Shown one piece after another: positions 18,129 through 27,514 of a stretch of 64,000 nt of DNA. The stretch spans positions 1,736,001 to 1,800,000 of the forward strand of contig NZ_UFWZ01000001.1 in NCBI RefSeq assembly GCF_900461105.1, read 5' to 3'. The position numbers were made by a program, and so were the translations under genes. The stretch comes from Clostridium putrefaciens. Lineage in GTDB: Bacteria; Bacillota; Clostridia; Clostridiales; Clostridiaceae. Each line of letters opens with the position of its first letter. The first letter of the stretch is position 1. The notes beneath the pieces were generated by a model. It ran no database searches, was not told where the DNA came from, and saw nothing but the letters and a program-made list of their open reading frames with translations.

Positions 18129-18920
18129 TTAAAGCTGTAATATAAAATGAAGATAATAAAACACCATTACAGACGAGAATAGTATACTATCAAATCTGTC
18201 TAATATTCCACCATGACCTGGTATTAAGTTACTATAATCTTTTATACCTACATATCTTTTTATAGCTGATGCTGATAAATCACCAAATTGACCTGCTATG
18301 GCACCTAATAATCCCAATATAACATAATGATAATTTGCTATTGGTACACTCTTACTTATAAAAAATCCAAAAGCACCACAAACTACCATACTACCAATTA
18401 GTCCTCCAATAGATCCTTCTATAGTCTTTTTAGGACTTACCTTAGGACATAATTTTCTTTTCCCAAAAATTCTACCTGTATAATAAGCTGCCGTATCACA
18501 AATCCATGAAGATAAAAATATTATCCATACCATGTATTTTCCATATTGCATCTGATTTACTAATGAAATAAAACTAAAGAATATCCCGCAATAAATAAAC
18601 CCTAATAACGTTACAGATATATCTATAAAATTATACTTCACATTTAATACTGAATTTATTAAAAGGATAAAAATTAATAGTATAATAATAAATAATGATA
18701 TCTCGGAATTTGAATTAAATATATAATAAAAAACACAAGCTATATACCCTAGTATTGGCATAGGTTTAATATTTACAGCTTTAGCTGCATTATATATTTC
18801 ATACATTCCAATTAAGGACAAAGCTAAAGACATAACTTTCAAATACGGTCCTCCTATAAATAAAAACACAATAAGAGGAGATAACATTAATGCACCTAGA
18901 TACCTATTATTAGATTTCAA
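18129..18920 (-). CDS. cdsA: Phosphatidate cytidylyltransferase
   Basis: Makes CDP-diacylglycerol from phosphatidate and CTP, the branch point to phosphatidylglycerol, cardiolipin and phosphatidylethanolamine. The 263-residue integral membrane protein has seven to eight hydrophobic spans. The C-terminal CDP-alcohol signature region runs from SPKKTIEGSIGGLIGS to LIPGHGGILDRFDSILFS, containing the conserved Asp/Arg/Asp. The start is TTG at 18920 with AGGTGG four bases upstream. In most clostridia dxr, rseP and ispG follow cdsA; here a strong terminator and unrelated genes follow instead. Confidence 0.95.
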   Translation of the reverse strand: MKSNNRYLGALMLSPLIVFLFIGGPYLKVMSLALSLIGMYEIYNAAKAVNIKPMPILGYIACVFYYIFNSNSEISLFIIILLIFILLINSVLNVKYNFIDISVTLLGFIYCGIFFSFISLVNQMQYGKYMVWIIFLSSWICDTAAYYTGRIFGKRKLCPKVSPKKTIEGSIGGLIGSMVVCGAFGFFISKSVPIANYHYVILGLLGAIAGQFGDLSASAIKRYVGIKDYSNLIPGHGGILDRFDSILFSSVMVFYYLHFILQL

Positions 18921-18937
18921 CTTACCACCTACATTCT

Positions 18938-19699
18938 TTATTTTACCCTACCAAATCTTCTATCTCTCATTTGATAGTCTGCTATAGCCTTATGGAGATC
19001 TTTCACCCCAAAATCTGGCCAGTATATATTAGAATACCAAAACTCAGAATAAGCACACTGCCATAATAAAAAATTACTTATTCGTTGTTCTCCACTTGGT
19101 CTTATTATTAAATCTGGATCTGGCATATCTTTTGTATAAAGATACTTATTAAAAGTTTTTTCATCTATTGGTTGTTTTAATATGCCTTTTTCGCTAAAGT
19201 CTTTAATCAAGCTGTTAACAGCATAGACTATTTCATCTCTTCCACCATAGTTCAAAGCTAAATTCATAGTTACGCCTGTATTGTTTTTAGTTTTTTCATA
19301 TGCACTAATAAGTTCTTTTTGGCATGATAAAGGTAATTTTGTTATATCTCCAATATGATTTATAACTACACCATTTTCATGTAATTCATTAAATTCATTT
19401 CTTAAATACTGAATCAAAAGTCCCATTAATGTATTTATTTCTTCCTTTGGTCTCTTCCAGTTTTCTGTAGAGAAGGCATATAACGTTAAATACTTTACTC
19501 CTAATTTATTACATTCTTTAACAATACACCTTATTGTCTCTACCCCAGCTTTATGTCCCATGGATCTTGGTAAATTCTTTTCTTTTGCCCATCTTCCATT
19601 TCCATCCATGATTATAGCTATATGTTTTGGTATATTATCCATATCTAATTTTAGCTGTTCATTTATCTTAATAGATCTTTTCTTAAATATATTAAACAA
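18938..19699 (-). CDS. uppS: Undecaprenyl diphosphate synthase (isoprenyl transferase)
   Basis: Cis-prenyltransferase that extends farnesyl diphosphate with isopentenyl units to the C55 lipid carrier used for peptidoglycan and the surface polysaccharide encoded in this window. Motifs: HIAIIMDGNGRWAKE near residue 26 with the catalytic Asp, YLTLYAFSTENWKRP near 96 and DLIIRPSGEQRISNFLLWQ near 203. The start is TTG at 19699 with GGGGG upstream; no ATG is available before the conserved core. It lies 17 bp upstream of cdsA, and 80 bp after frr, from which it is separated by a terminator-like hairpin. Confidence 0.96.
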   Translation of the reverse strand: MFNIFKKRSIKINEQLKLDMDNIPKHIAIIMDGNGRWAKEKNLPRSMGHKAGVETIRCIVKECNKLGVKYLTLYAFSTENWKRPKEEINTLMGLLIQYLRNEFNELHENGVVINHIGDITKLPLSCQKELISAYEKTKNNTGVTMNLALNYGGRDEIVYAVNSLIKDFSEKGILKQPIDEKTFNKYLYTKDMPDPDLIIRPSGEQRISNFLLWQCAYSEFWYSNIYWPDFGVKDLHKAIADYQMRDRRFGRVK

Positions 19700-19728
19700 T
19701 TACAATGCCCCCAATACTAAAAAAATAT

Positions 19729-19760
19729 TAAATAAAACCCGCAAAGCAGGTTTTATTTAT
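19729..19760 (-). terminator. Terminator-like hairpin between frr and uppS
   Basis: An AAATAAAACC arm pairs with GGTTTTATTT around a GC-containing loop (stem ends about 19730 and 19758). On the minus strand it is followed by AATATTTTTTT. Partial read-through is likely because uppS and cdsA show no separate promoter that I can see. Confidence 0.65.
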
Positions 19761-19781
19761 TTTAAACTTAAAGATATTTAA

Positions 19782-20339
19782 CTATACTGACATTACTTCT
19801 TTTTCTTTATCATCTATTATAATGTCCACTTGTTTTATATAGCTGTCTGTAAGCTTTTGTATATCATCTTCTACATTTTTAACTTCATCTTCTGAAAGAC
19901 TTCCATCTTTTTTCATATTCTTTATTTTATCGTTACTTTCTCTTCTTATAGATCTTATGGCAACCTTAGAATCTTCCCCTGATTTTTTTATATTTTTAAC
20001 TAGATTTTTCCTAGTTTCCTCAGTAAGCTCTGGTACCATAAGTCTTATAACAGTTCCATCATTTGAAGGATTTATACCTAAGTCTGATTTTAAAATTGAT
20101 CTTTCAATATCTTTAAGAAGTGATTTTTCCCAAGGCTGGATTAGAATTACCCTAGGTTCTGGGGCAGAAATATTCCCTACCTGACTTAAAGGTACCATAC
20201 TCCCGTAATATTCTACCTCTATTCTATCGAGCATTGTAGGATTTGCCCTACCTGCCTTCATAGTAGATAAATCACTTTTTAGTACCATTGTTGTCTTTTT
20301 CATCTTGTCTTCAGCTTTTTTAATAATATCTTTTATCAT
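19782..20339 (-). CDS. frr: Ribosome recycling factor
   Basis: Splits the post-termination ribosome together with EF-G. At 185 residues it has the standard length. The conserved segments are MKAGRANPTMLDRIEVEYYG near residue 28, an IQPWEKSLLKDIERSI segment near 71, and the GTVIRLMVPELTEETRK stretch near 94. It is 15 bp downstream of pyrH in the classic tsf-pyrH-frr order. A GGAGGG site precedes the ATG. Confidence 0.97.
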   Translation of the reverse strand: MIKDIIKKAEDKMKKTTMVLKSDLSTMKAGRANPTMLDRIEVEYYGSMVPLSQVGNISAPEPRVILIQPWEKSLLKDIERSILKSDLGINPSNDGTVIRLMVPELTEETRKNLVKNIKKSGEDSKVAIRSIRRESNDKIKNMKKDGSLSEDEVKNVEDDIQKLTDSYIKQVDIIIDDKEKEVMSV

Positions 20340-20354
20340 AATAACCCTCCTATA

Positions 20355-21086
<732 letters not shown>

Positions 21087-21111
21087 TTATTGCTTATAAT
21101 AGATATTTTTA

Positions 21112-21142
21112 AAAAAAGAGAACACGCAGTGTTCTCTTTTTT
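21112..21142 (-). terminator. Terminator after tsf
   Basis: Perfect 14-bp stem (21112-21125 with 21129-21142), three-base loop, T run on both strands. The stem overlaps the last bases of the tsf stop region. pyrH expression needs read-through or its own promoter. Confidence 0.85.
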
Positions 21143-22064
21143 ATTTTCCCTGCTGCATTTGCTTTTGAACTTCTTCAGCAAAGTTTTCTTCTTTTTTCTC
21201 TATTCCTTCGCCCTTTTCGAATCTTTCAAATCTATTAATCTTTATTTCAGATCCTACTTCCTTGGACTTTTCTTTCAAATACTTTGAAATTGTGTAATCA
21301 GCATCTTTTACCCAAACTTGCTCAACTAAACAAACTTCTTTATAGTATTTTTGAATTCTACCTTCAACCATTTTTTCAACTATCTTTTCAGGTTTTCCTT
21401 CATTTAAAGCTTGAACTTTATATATTTCTCTTTCTTTTTCAATTGATACTTGATCTACAGATGTTTTATCTAAGAATAATGGATTAGTTGCTGCAATTTG
21501 CATAGCAACATCTTTAGCAACTGTTTCTAATATTTCGTTGCTATTTTCACATCCTAATTCAACTAAAACTCCAATTCTGCCGCCACCATGAACATAGCTT
21601 GCTATCACACCATTTTGAACATTTAATTTAACAAATCTTCTAATGTTCATATTTTCCCCAAGCTTTGCTATTAAATCAGTTAAAACTTCTTTTAAAGATT
21701 TAGCTTTATTATCTATATGTTTTTCTTCTATAAATTCTTCAATATTCTTTGCATTAGAAACTGCAGCCATTTTAGCTAAGCTCTTAGCAAATTTTATAAA
21801 CTCTTCATTTAGTGAAACAAAATCAGTTTCACAATTTAATTCAACCATACCAGCTTGTTTTTTGTCTTCAGAAATGAATGTTTCAACTACTCCTTCTGAA
21901 GCAATTCTACCAGCCTTTTTAGCTGCTGCTGCTAATCCCTTTTCTCTCAATACTTCAACTGCTTTTTCCATATTTCCTTCTGCTTCAGTTAAAGCTTTTT
22001 TGCAATCCATCATTCCAGCACCAGTCATATCTCTTAGTTCTTTTACAGACTTTGCAGTAATCAT
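21141..22064 (-). CDS. tsf: Elongation factor Ts
   Basis: Nucleotide exchange factor that regenerates EF-Tu-GTP. The 307-residue protein shows the N-terminal UBA-like domain ([20 protein letters not shown]) and the [12 protein letters not shown] motif of the first dimerisation subdomain near residue 78. A charged coiled tail is present. It lies 70 bp after rpsB in the usual operon. GGAGG precedes the ATG. Confidence 0.97.
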   Translation of the reverse strand: MITAKSVKELRDMTGAGMMDCKKALTEAEGNMEKAVEVLREKGLAAAAKKAGRIASEGVVETFISEDKKQAGMVELNCETDFVSLNEEFIKFAKSLAKMAAVSNAKNIEEFIEEKHIDNKAKSLKEVLTDLIAKLGENMNIRRFVKLNVQNGVIASYVHGGGRIGVLVELGCENSNEILETVAKDVAMQIAATNPLFLDKTSVDQVSIEKEREIYKVQALNEGKPEKIVEKMVEGRIQKYYKEVCLVEQVWVKDADYTISKYLKEKSKEVGSEIKINRFERFEKGEGIEKKEENFAEEVQKQMQQGK

Positions 22065-22134
22065 TTTAATTCCTCCCTATTCAGTTAGTTTAAATGGCAA
22101 ATGAGATTTAAACCTCATCTACCATTCATATCAA

Positions 22135-22836
22135 CTATTCAGCTAGTTGTTCACCTTGTCTTCCTTCTATAACAGCATCAGCCATTCTTCCAGTTATCAA
22201 CTTAACTGCTCTTATTGCATCATCGTTTCCTGGTATTATATAATCAACTTCATCTGGATCACAGTTTGTGTCAACTATTCCTACTACAGGAATTCCTAAT
22301 ATCTTAGCTTCTGAAACAGCATTTTTTTCTTTTCTTGGGTCAACAACAAATAATGCTCCAATGTTGCTTACATCCATGTTTTGAATTCCACCTAAATTAG
22401 CTTCTAGTTTTTCCATTTCATTTCTAAGATGAGTTACTTCTTTCTTTGGAAGAACGTCGAATGTTCCATCTTCTTCCATAGTTCTTAAGTCATTTAATCT
22501 TTTTATTCTAGCTTTTATAGTTTTAAAGTTTGTTAACATTCCACCTAACCATCTATTGTTAACAAAATGCATTCCTGATCTTTCAGCTTCCTCACGTATA
22601 GCTTCTTGAGCTTGCTTTTTAGTTCCAACAAATAGAATATCTTTTCCATCTACTGATAATTGTCTAATGAAATCATAAGCGTTATCTATTTTCTTAACTG
22701 TTTTTTGAAGGTCGATTATATATATACCATTTCTTTCAGTAAATATATATGGAGCCATTTTAGGGTTCCACCTTCTTGTTTGATGTCCAAAATGAACACC
22801 TGCTTCTAATAATTGTTTCATTGAAATTACTGCCAT
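22135..22836 (-). CDS. rpsB: 30S ribosomal protein S2
   Basis: Binds the body-head junction of the 30S subunit and recruits S1-like factors. The ATG at 22836 is chosen (233 residues, [18 protein letters not shown]) because AAGGAGG lies 8 bases before it; an upstream in-frame ATG at 22881 would add 15 non-conserved residues. Conserved segments include [27 protein letters not shown] and [20 protein letters not shown]. It is first in the rpsB-tsf unit, with a predicted promoter about 105 bp upstream and a leader of about 100 nt. Confidence 0.97.
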   Translation of the reverse strand: MAVISMKQLLEAGVHFGHQTRRWNPKMAPYIFTERNGIYIIDLQKTVKKIDNAYDFIRQLSVDGKDILFVGTKKQAQEAIREEAERSGMHFVNNRWLGGMLTNFKTIKARIKRLNDLRTMEEDGTFDVLPKKEVTHLRNEMEKLEANLGGIQNMDVSNIGALFVVDPRKEKNAVSEAKILGIPVVGIVDTNCDPDEVDYIIPGNDDAIRAVKLITGRMADAVIEGRQGEQLAE

Positions 22837-22940
22837 TTTATATACCTCCTTGGTTTTTACCTCCATCGTTCTCATATCCATAAAATACCCTTAGGGCACC
22901 ACTTTATAAATTGAACAATGTGTGTATTTTCTCTTTTGAT

Positions 22941-22969
22941 AGTATATCATAATGCTATCATAGTAGCAA
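22941..22969 (-). promoter_or_regulatory. rpsB promoter
   Basis: TTGCTA (22964-22969) and TATACT (22941-22946), 17-bp spacing on the minus strand. The approximately 100-nt leader contains a CCCTAAGGG dyad but matches no ribosomal leader that I can name. Confidence 0.6.
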
Positions 22970-23032
22970 TATGTATTTTAAAATTCATCAACATTTTTAT
23001 TGATTTAATCCTTTTAATCCAAAATGATATAA

Positions 23033-23068
23033 AAAAAAGGTAAAAGGATAATTCCTTTTACCTTTTTT
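23033..23068 (-). terminator. Terminator after codY
   Basis: A 16-bp stem (AAAAAAGGTAAAAGGA at 23033-23048 with its complement at 23053-23068) with a 4-nt loop and T run on the minus strand. It overlaps the codY stop codon and separates codY from rpsB. Confidence 0.88.
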
Positions 23069-23843
23069 ATTTCATCTTTTTTAATTCATCTAGTAACTTA
23101 TCATTCAATATCTTTATATGTGTACCCTTCATTCCTAAAGATCTCGATTCAATTACTCCTGCACTTTCAAACTTTCTAAGAGCATTTACGATAACTGATC
23201 TAGTGATTCCAACTTTATCAGCTATTTTAGAAGCTACTAACAGACCTTCACTTCCATTTAACTCGTTAAATATGTGTTCTACAGCTTCTAGTTCAGAATA
23301 AGATAAGGTACCAATAGCTAATTGTACTACTGCTTTTTTACGAGCTTCCTCTTCTATTACATCTTGCTTAGCTCTTAACATTTCAAGTCCTACAATTGTA
23401 GCACTATACTCTGCTAAAACTAAATCATCATCAGTAAATAGATCTCCAAATCTAGCTAAAAGTAAAGTACCAATTCTATCCCTGTTTCCTATTATAGGAA
23501 CTATCGTAGAATTCTTTTCTAGTGAGTTGCATTCACAATTATCTTCAAAGACACAACTTCCCTTACTTGGAACATTTGATATTGTTTCATGAATATTTAA
23601 AAGATTATTGTTATAGTCTTCTGGGAATCTCCCTTCATCTAAAACATTTCTTTTTACTTTATCGCACTCAAATCCTTTGGAAAAATTATGTCCTAGTATT
23701 TTTCCTTTTCTGCTTACTATATAAACATTACATTCCAGAACTTCACTTAGGATCTTACAAATATCATCAAATACTACTGGTTCTGCTCCAGATTTTTGAA
23801 GTATCTTATTTAGGCTTCTTGCTTTACTCAATAATGTAGACAT
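23067..23843 (-). CDS. codY: Global transcriptional repressor CodY
   Basis: GTP- and branched-chain-amino-acid-sensing DNA-binding regulator of nutrient-limitation genes in Firmicutes. At 258 residues it has the standard length. The N-terminal GAF domain (about 1-155) starts [16 protein letters not shown]. The C-terminal winged helix-turn-helix contains the near-invariant [19 protein letters not shown] near residue 208 and [15 protein letters not shown] near 231. AGGAGG precedes the ATG. It has its own predicted promoter and a leader containing a large inverted repeat. It is a plausible regulator of the fermentation and polysaccharide genes here, but I found no convincing CodY box beside them. 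Confidence 0.97.
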   Translation of the reverse strand: MSTLLSKARSLNKILQKSGAEPVVFDDICKILSEVLECNVYIVSRKGKILGHNFSKGFECDKVKRNVLDEGRFPEDYNNNLLNIHETISNVPSKGSCVFEDNCECNSLEKNSTIVPIIGNRDRIGTLLLARFGDLFTDDDLVLAEYSATIVGLEMLRAKQDVIEEEARKKAVVQLAIGTLSYSELEAVEHIFNELNGSEGLLVASKIADKVGITRSVIVNALRKFESAGVIESRSLGMKGTHIKILNDKLLDELKKMK

Positions 23844-23914
23844 TTTATTCCTCCTTACAATAAATTATATAAAACATCTAATTCATATACATTTATATAA
23901 CTTTTAAGTCTATT

Positions 23915-23958
23915 GACTATTCTAAATATTTAATCATTTCTAAATATTTAGAATAGTC
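23915..23958. promoter_or_regulatory. 18-bp-arm inverted repeat in the codY leader
   Basis: GACTATTCTAAATATTTA (23915-23932) and its exact complement (23941-23958) flank an 8-nt spacer. On the minus strand the upstream part also contains a second palindrome, TTCTAAATATTTAGAA. It starts about 10-15 bp downstream of the expected transcription start and has no following T run, so it is not an ordinary terminator. It could be a protein operator (possibly autoregulatory) or a 5' mRNA-stabilising hairpin. Confidence 0.75.
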
Positions 23959-23975
23959 GTAGCTTTACCTAAATC

Positions 23976-24004
23976 ATAATATCATACTATAGAATAAGTT
24001 TCAA
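23976..24004 (-). promoter_or_regulatory. codY promoter
   Basis: TTGAAA (23999-24004) and TATTAT (23976-23981) with 17-bp spacing on the minus strand, between topA and codY. Confidence 0.6.
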
Positions 24005-24087
24005 CCTAAATCTTATTAATTCAACATATTTTTGACTATATTAAAATTAAATTATCAGTAATAAGTTGCTAATTATTGATAAATTAC

Positions 24088-26175
24088 TTATTCTTCAGCT
24101 TGTTTTTCTATAATTTCTTTAAACTTGCACTCTACATTAGAGCATTCTAAATAATTCCCTTTAGATTTACTGTATTTTTTATACATAAATGTTCCACATT
24201 TAATGCACTTTTTTTCTGAAGGTTCAAACCAACTAATAAAATCACATTCTGGATAACTAGAGCACCCATAAAATCTATTACCTTTTTTGCTTCTTTTAGC
24301 AACTAATATCCCCCCACACTTAGGGCATGGAGCTTTTAGTTCTTCCACTATAGCCTTAGTGTTTTTACATTCTGGGTATGCAGGACAAGCTAAAAACTTA
24401 CCAAATCTTCCGTGTTTAATAACCATTAGTTTGCCGCATTTATCGCAAGGTACTTCACTTACTTCATCCTCTATTGTTATTTTACATATCTCTTTTTCAG
24501 CTATATCTATAGATTCCTTTAACGGTTTAAAAAACTCATCTACAACTTCTTTCCATGGCTCCGTTCCTTCTTCTACACTATCTAGTTTATTTTCCATTGC
24601 AGCAGTAAACTCTATGTCAACTATTTGTTTAAAATATTTTTCCATAATATCATTTACTATTTTACCTAGATCTGTTGGTAATAAGTTCTTTTTCTCTCTA
24701 TCAATGTATTTCCTGCTAAAGAGTGTAGATATAGTTGGTACATAAGTACTAGGTCTTCCTATTCCATTTTCCTCCATGGTTTTAACAAAACTTGCTTCTG
24801 TATACCTAGCAAGAGGCTGTGTGAAATGTTGTTTAGGATTTATATCACAACATTTTAAAATTTCATCTTCAATAAGCTCAGGTATTTTTGTGTTTTCTTC
24901 TTCTGTATCAGGAGCATAATCATACACTTTCATAAAACCCTCAAATTTAATTGATGATCCACTAGCTCTAAAAGTATAATCTCCATTCTTTACCTCTACT
25001 GAAATAGTATTTAATATACAAGATGACATTTGACTTCCTACATATCTATTCCATATAAGTAAATACAATTTATATTGTTCTGGTTTAAGACTTGCTTTTA
25101 CCTTCTCTGGAGTAATATTTATATCTGAAGGTCTTATAGCTTCATGGGCATCTTGTATATTCTTTTTACTCTTATAAACTCTAGGCTCTTTTGGTAAATA
25201 GTCTTTACCATAGGTGCTTTCGATAAATTCCATAGCATATCCTTGAGCTTCCTCAGATATACGTACAGAATCCGTCCTCATATAAGTAATTAAACCAATA
25301 GTACCATAGCCCTTTATTTCAACTCCTTCATAAAGTTGTTGAGCTACAGACATAGTTTTTTTAGTTGCAAAGTTTATCTTTTTATACGCTTCTTGTTGCA
25401 ATGTACTTGTTGTAAATGGAGGAAGCGGATTTTTATTTTTTAAAGACTTCTTAATCTTTTCTACTTTGAAATCATTGCTTTTTATATCTTCAATAATATT
25501 ATTAGCTTCTTGTTCATCTTTTATTTCTATCTTTTTGTTATTATAACCTGTAAGTTTTATAGGAAATTTTATTTTTTCCTTTAAAATGCTGCATTCTATA
25601 CTCCAATACTCTTTTGGAATAAACTTTTCAATTTCTGCTTCTCTATCACAAATCAAATGTAGCGCTGCTGATTGAACCCTACCTGCACTAAGTCCCCACT
25701 TTACATTTCTCCATAAAATTGGGCTTATTTCATATCCAACTAGCCTATCTAGAACTCTTCTTGCTTGTTGAGCATCTACTAAATCTTCATCTATAGTTCT
25801 TGAGTTCTTTATAGAATTTTTTACGGCAGTTTTAGTAATTTCATTAAACTCTATTCTACATTTATCTTTTTTGTCTATTTTTAGTGCTGTGGCTAAATGC
25901 CATGAAATAGCTTCTCCCTCTCTATCAGGGTCTGTTGCAAGATAAACTTTATCGCTTTTTTTTGCAAGTTTTCTTAGCTTATCTAATAATTCACCCTTAC
26001 CTCTTATTGTAATATATTTAGGGTCATAATTATTTTCTATGTCCACTCCTAGTTGACTTTTAGGCAAATCTCTAACATGTCCCATAGATGCCTCTACTAT
26101 ATAATTTTTTCCTAAATACTTACCGATTGTTTTTGCCTTTGCTGGTGATTCAACAATAACTAAATTTTGTCCCAT
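24088..26175 (-). CDS. topA: DNA topoisomerase I (type IA)
   Basis: Relaxes negative supercoils by single-strand cleavage and passage. The Toprim domain opens with VIVESPAKAKTIGKYLG and has DPDREGEAISWHL near residue 86. The active-site tyrosine is in GLITYMRTDS (about Tyr298). Three C-terminal zinc ribbons of the Cys4 topoisomerase type follow (CDKCGKLM, CPKCGGIL, CIKCGTFM). ATG 26175 is preferred to ATG 26187, because GGAG seven bases upstream of it is a proper ribosome binding site whereas the outer ATG has none at normal distance. That GGAG lies in a small hairpin (see separate entry). Length 695 residues, normal. Confidence 0.96.
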   Translation of the reverse strand: MGQNLVIVESPAKAKTIGKYLGKNYIVEASMGHVRDLPKSQLGVDIENNYDPKYITIRGKGELLDKLRKLAKKSDKVYLATDPDREGEAISWHLATALKIDKKDKCRIEFNEITKTAVKNSIKNSRTIDEDLVDAQQARRVLDRLVGYEISPILWRNVKWGLSAGRVQSAALHLICDREAEIEKFIPKEYWSIECSILKEKIKFPIKLTGYNNKKIEIKDEQEANNIIEDIKSNDFKVEKIKKSLKNKNPLPPFTTSTLQQEAYKKINFATKKTMSVAQQLYEGVEIKGYGTIGLITYMRTDSVRISEEAQGYAMEFIESTYGKDYLPKEPRVYKSKKNIQDAHEAIRPSDINITPEKVKASLKPEQYKLYLLIWNRYVGSQMSSCILNTISVEVKNGDYTFRASGSSIKFEGFMKVYDYAPDTEEENTKIPELIEDEILKCCDINPKQHFTQPLARYTEASFVKTMEENGIGRPSTYVPTISTLFSRKYIDREKKNLLPTDLGKIVNDIMEKYFKQIVDIEFTAAMENKLDSVEEGTEPWKEVVDEFFKPLKESIDIAEKEICKITIEDEVSEVPCDKCGKLMVIKHGRFGKFLACPAYPECKNTKAIVEELKAPCPKCGGILVAKRSKKGNRFYGCSSYPECDFISWFEPSEKKCIKCGTFMYKKYSKSKGNYLECSNVECKFKEIIEKQAEE

Positions 26176-26181
26176 ATAATA

Positions 26182-26199
26182 CTCCATAATGAAATGGAG
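26182..26199 (-). promoter_or_regulatory. Hairpin masking the topA ribosome binding site
   Basis: On the minus strand CTCCAT (26199-26194) can pair with ATGGAG (26187-26182) across six bases. The second arm contains the GGAG used for the start at 26175. The stem is only 6 bp and its regulatory role is inference. Confidence 0.4.
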
Positions 26200-26295
26200 A
26201 TTTCACCCCCTACGTAATATAATCCCACAGATATCTTTTATACTATTTCTTATACATATTTATTGTACTTTCTATTTAACTTTATATTATCATAT

Positions 26296-27360
26296 TTAAA
26301 TCTTCTTAACATAATAGTCTCCTGCTAAACATATTATTTCTTCAGCAAGTTGCATTTCAAATAATAACTCATACAGTACCTTTATGTCAATATTACTTTT
26401 GTTAATTATTTCATTTATATGTATGGGCCTATCCTCAATAAACTTCATTAAAAAGCTTTTGTTTAAGTTGATTTTATTATTTTTACCACAATCATTAATC
26501 TTTTTATCAATTCCTACTAGCTCTAATATATCATTTATTCCTGTATATATATATGCACCATCTCTTATGATATCATTGCATCCTCTACTTTGCTTCCAGT
26601 AATAGCTACCTGGCACAGCCATTACATCTTTACCTTGAAGCAATGCATAATTAGCTGTTATTAATGTTCCACTTCTCTCTGCTGCTTCTACTATTACTAC
26701 TAATTTACTAAGGCCACTTATTATTCTATTTCTTCTTGGAAAGTTAATCTTATAGGGTGGTGTTCCTGGCATAAATTCAGAAATGACACAACCTCTTTTA
26801 GAAATTTCTTCATATAAAGTTTTATTTTCTTTTGGATAAATAAGATCTAATCCACAACCTAATATGGCAGTTGTATAAAGTCCCTCTTTAAGTGATACAT
26901 TGTGAGCTATGCTATCTATTCCTCTAGCTCCACCACTTATAATATTTATATCATATCCATTTAAGCCTTTAATTATTTGTTTAGTTATTTCCTCTCCGTA
27001 ATTACTACATTTTCTAGACCCTATTATTGATATGTTGGTAGAGCATTGCACCCTTTTTATTTCTCCTTTGTAAAATAACATAAAAGGAGGTTCCTCTATG
27101 TCTTTTAAAAAAGGTGGGTATAAGTCTTCATTATAAAAGCAGTATCTCATATCATTTTTAAATATCATATCATTTAACTCTTCTGTCTTTATATAAATAC
27201 TTGCTTCTAATTCCGTCCATATATAATTAAGATAATGGTTTTCTTTTTGTCTTTCAATATTGCTATATATATTCTCTACGCTTCCATAAGTCTCTAGCAA
27301 TAATGTTTTTTTCATATTAGAGATTTTAGCTAAAACAAAATTCAATTCATATTTACCCAT
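26296..27360 (-). CDS. dprA: DNA processing protein DprA (Smf)
   Basis: Binds incoming single-stranded DNA during transformation and loads RecA; kept in many bacteria not known to be competent. The 354-residue protein has the Rossmann-like DprA core: ISIIGSRKCSNYGEE near residue 110, ISGGARGIDSIAH near 140, PRRNRIISGLS near 208 and SGTLITANYA near 229. The N-terminal region is the usual helical extension, and the C-terminal 65 residues form the winged-helix-like part. GAGGT precedes the ATG. It is between topA and comM, the standard clostridial order. Confidence 0.94.
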   Translation of the reverse strand: MGKYELNFVLAKISNMKKTLLLETYGSVENIYSNIERQKENHYLNYIWTELEASIYIKTEELNDMIFKNDMRYCFYNEDLYPPFLKDIEEPPFMLFYKGEIKRVQCSTNISIIGSRKCSNYGEEITKQIIKGLNGYDINIISGGARGIDSIAHNVSLKEGLYTTAILGCGLDLIYPKENKTLYEEISKRGCVISEFMPGTPPYKINFPRRNRIISGLSKLVVIVEAAERSGTLITANYALLQGKDVMAVPGSYYWKQSRGCNDIIRDGAYIYTGINDILELVGIDKKINDCGKNNKINLNKSFLMKFIEDRPIHINEIINKSNIDIKVLYELLFEMQLAEEIICLAGDYYVKKI

Positions 27361-27437
27361 ATATTTACCTCAAATCTTTTTTTCTAGAGTATAGCCATTA
27401 ACACTTAAAGTTATAACAACTTTTTATAACTTTAAAT

Positions 27438-27477
27438 AAATAATCTCTAATATACAATTGTATATTAGAGATTATTT
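27438..27477. terminator. Perfect 40-bp palindrome between comM and dprA
   Basis: Two 20-bp complementary arms meet without a spacer at CAATTG (centre about 27457/27458). On the minus strand it is followed by TTATTTATTT. A second inverted repeat (AAAGTTATA/TATAACTTT, about 27408-27434) is next to it. Most likely the comM terminator; such a long perfect dyad could also extrude as a cruciform. Confidence 0.65.
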
Positions 27478-27514
27478 TAACTTTTAAACATATAATACTA
27501 GTTTTTTATTAGGT

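Noticed and set aside
22135-22881. Longer rpsB starting at 22881
   Set aside because: The extra 15 residues are not conserved and the strong AAGGAGG site serves ATG 22836.
24010-24087. Terminator after topA
   Set aside because: Only a 7-bp AT-rich inverted repeat (AATAAGT/ACTTATT) without a T run is present; too weak to call.
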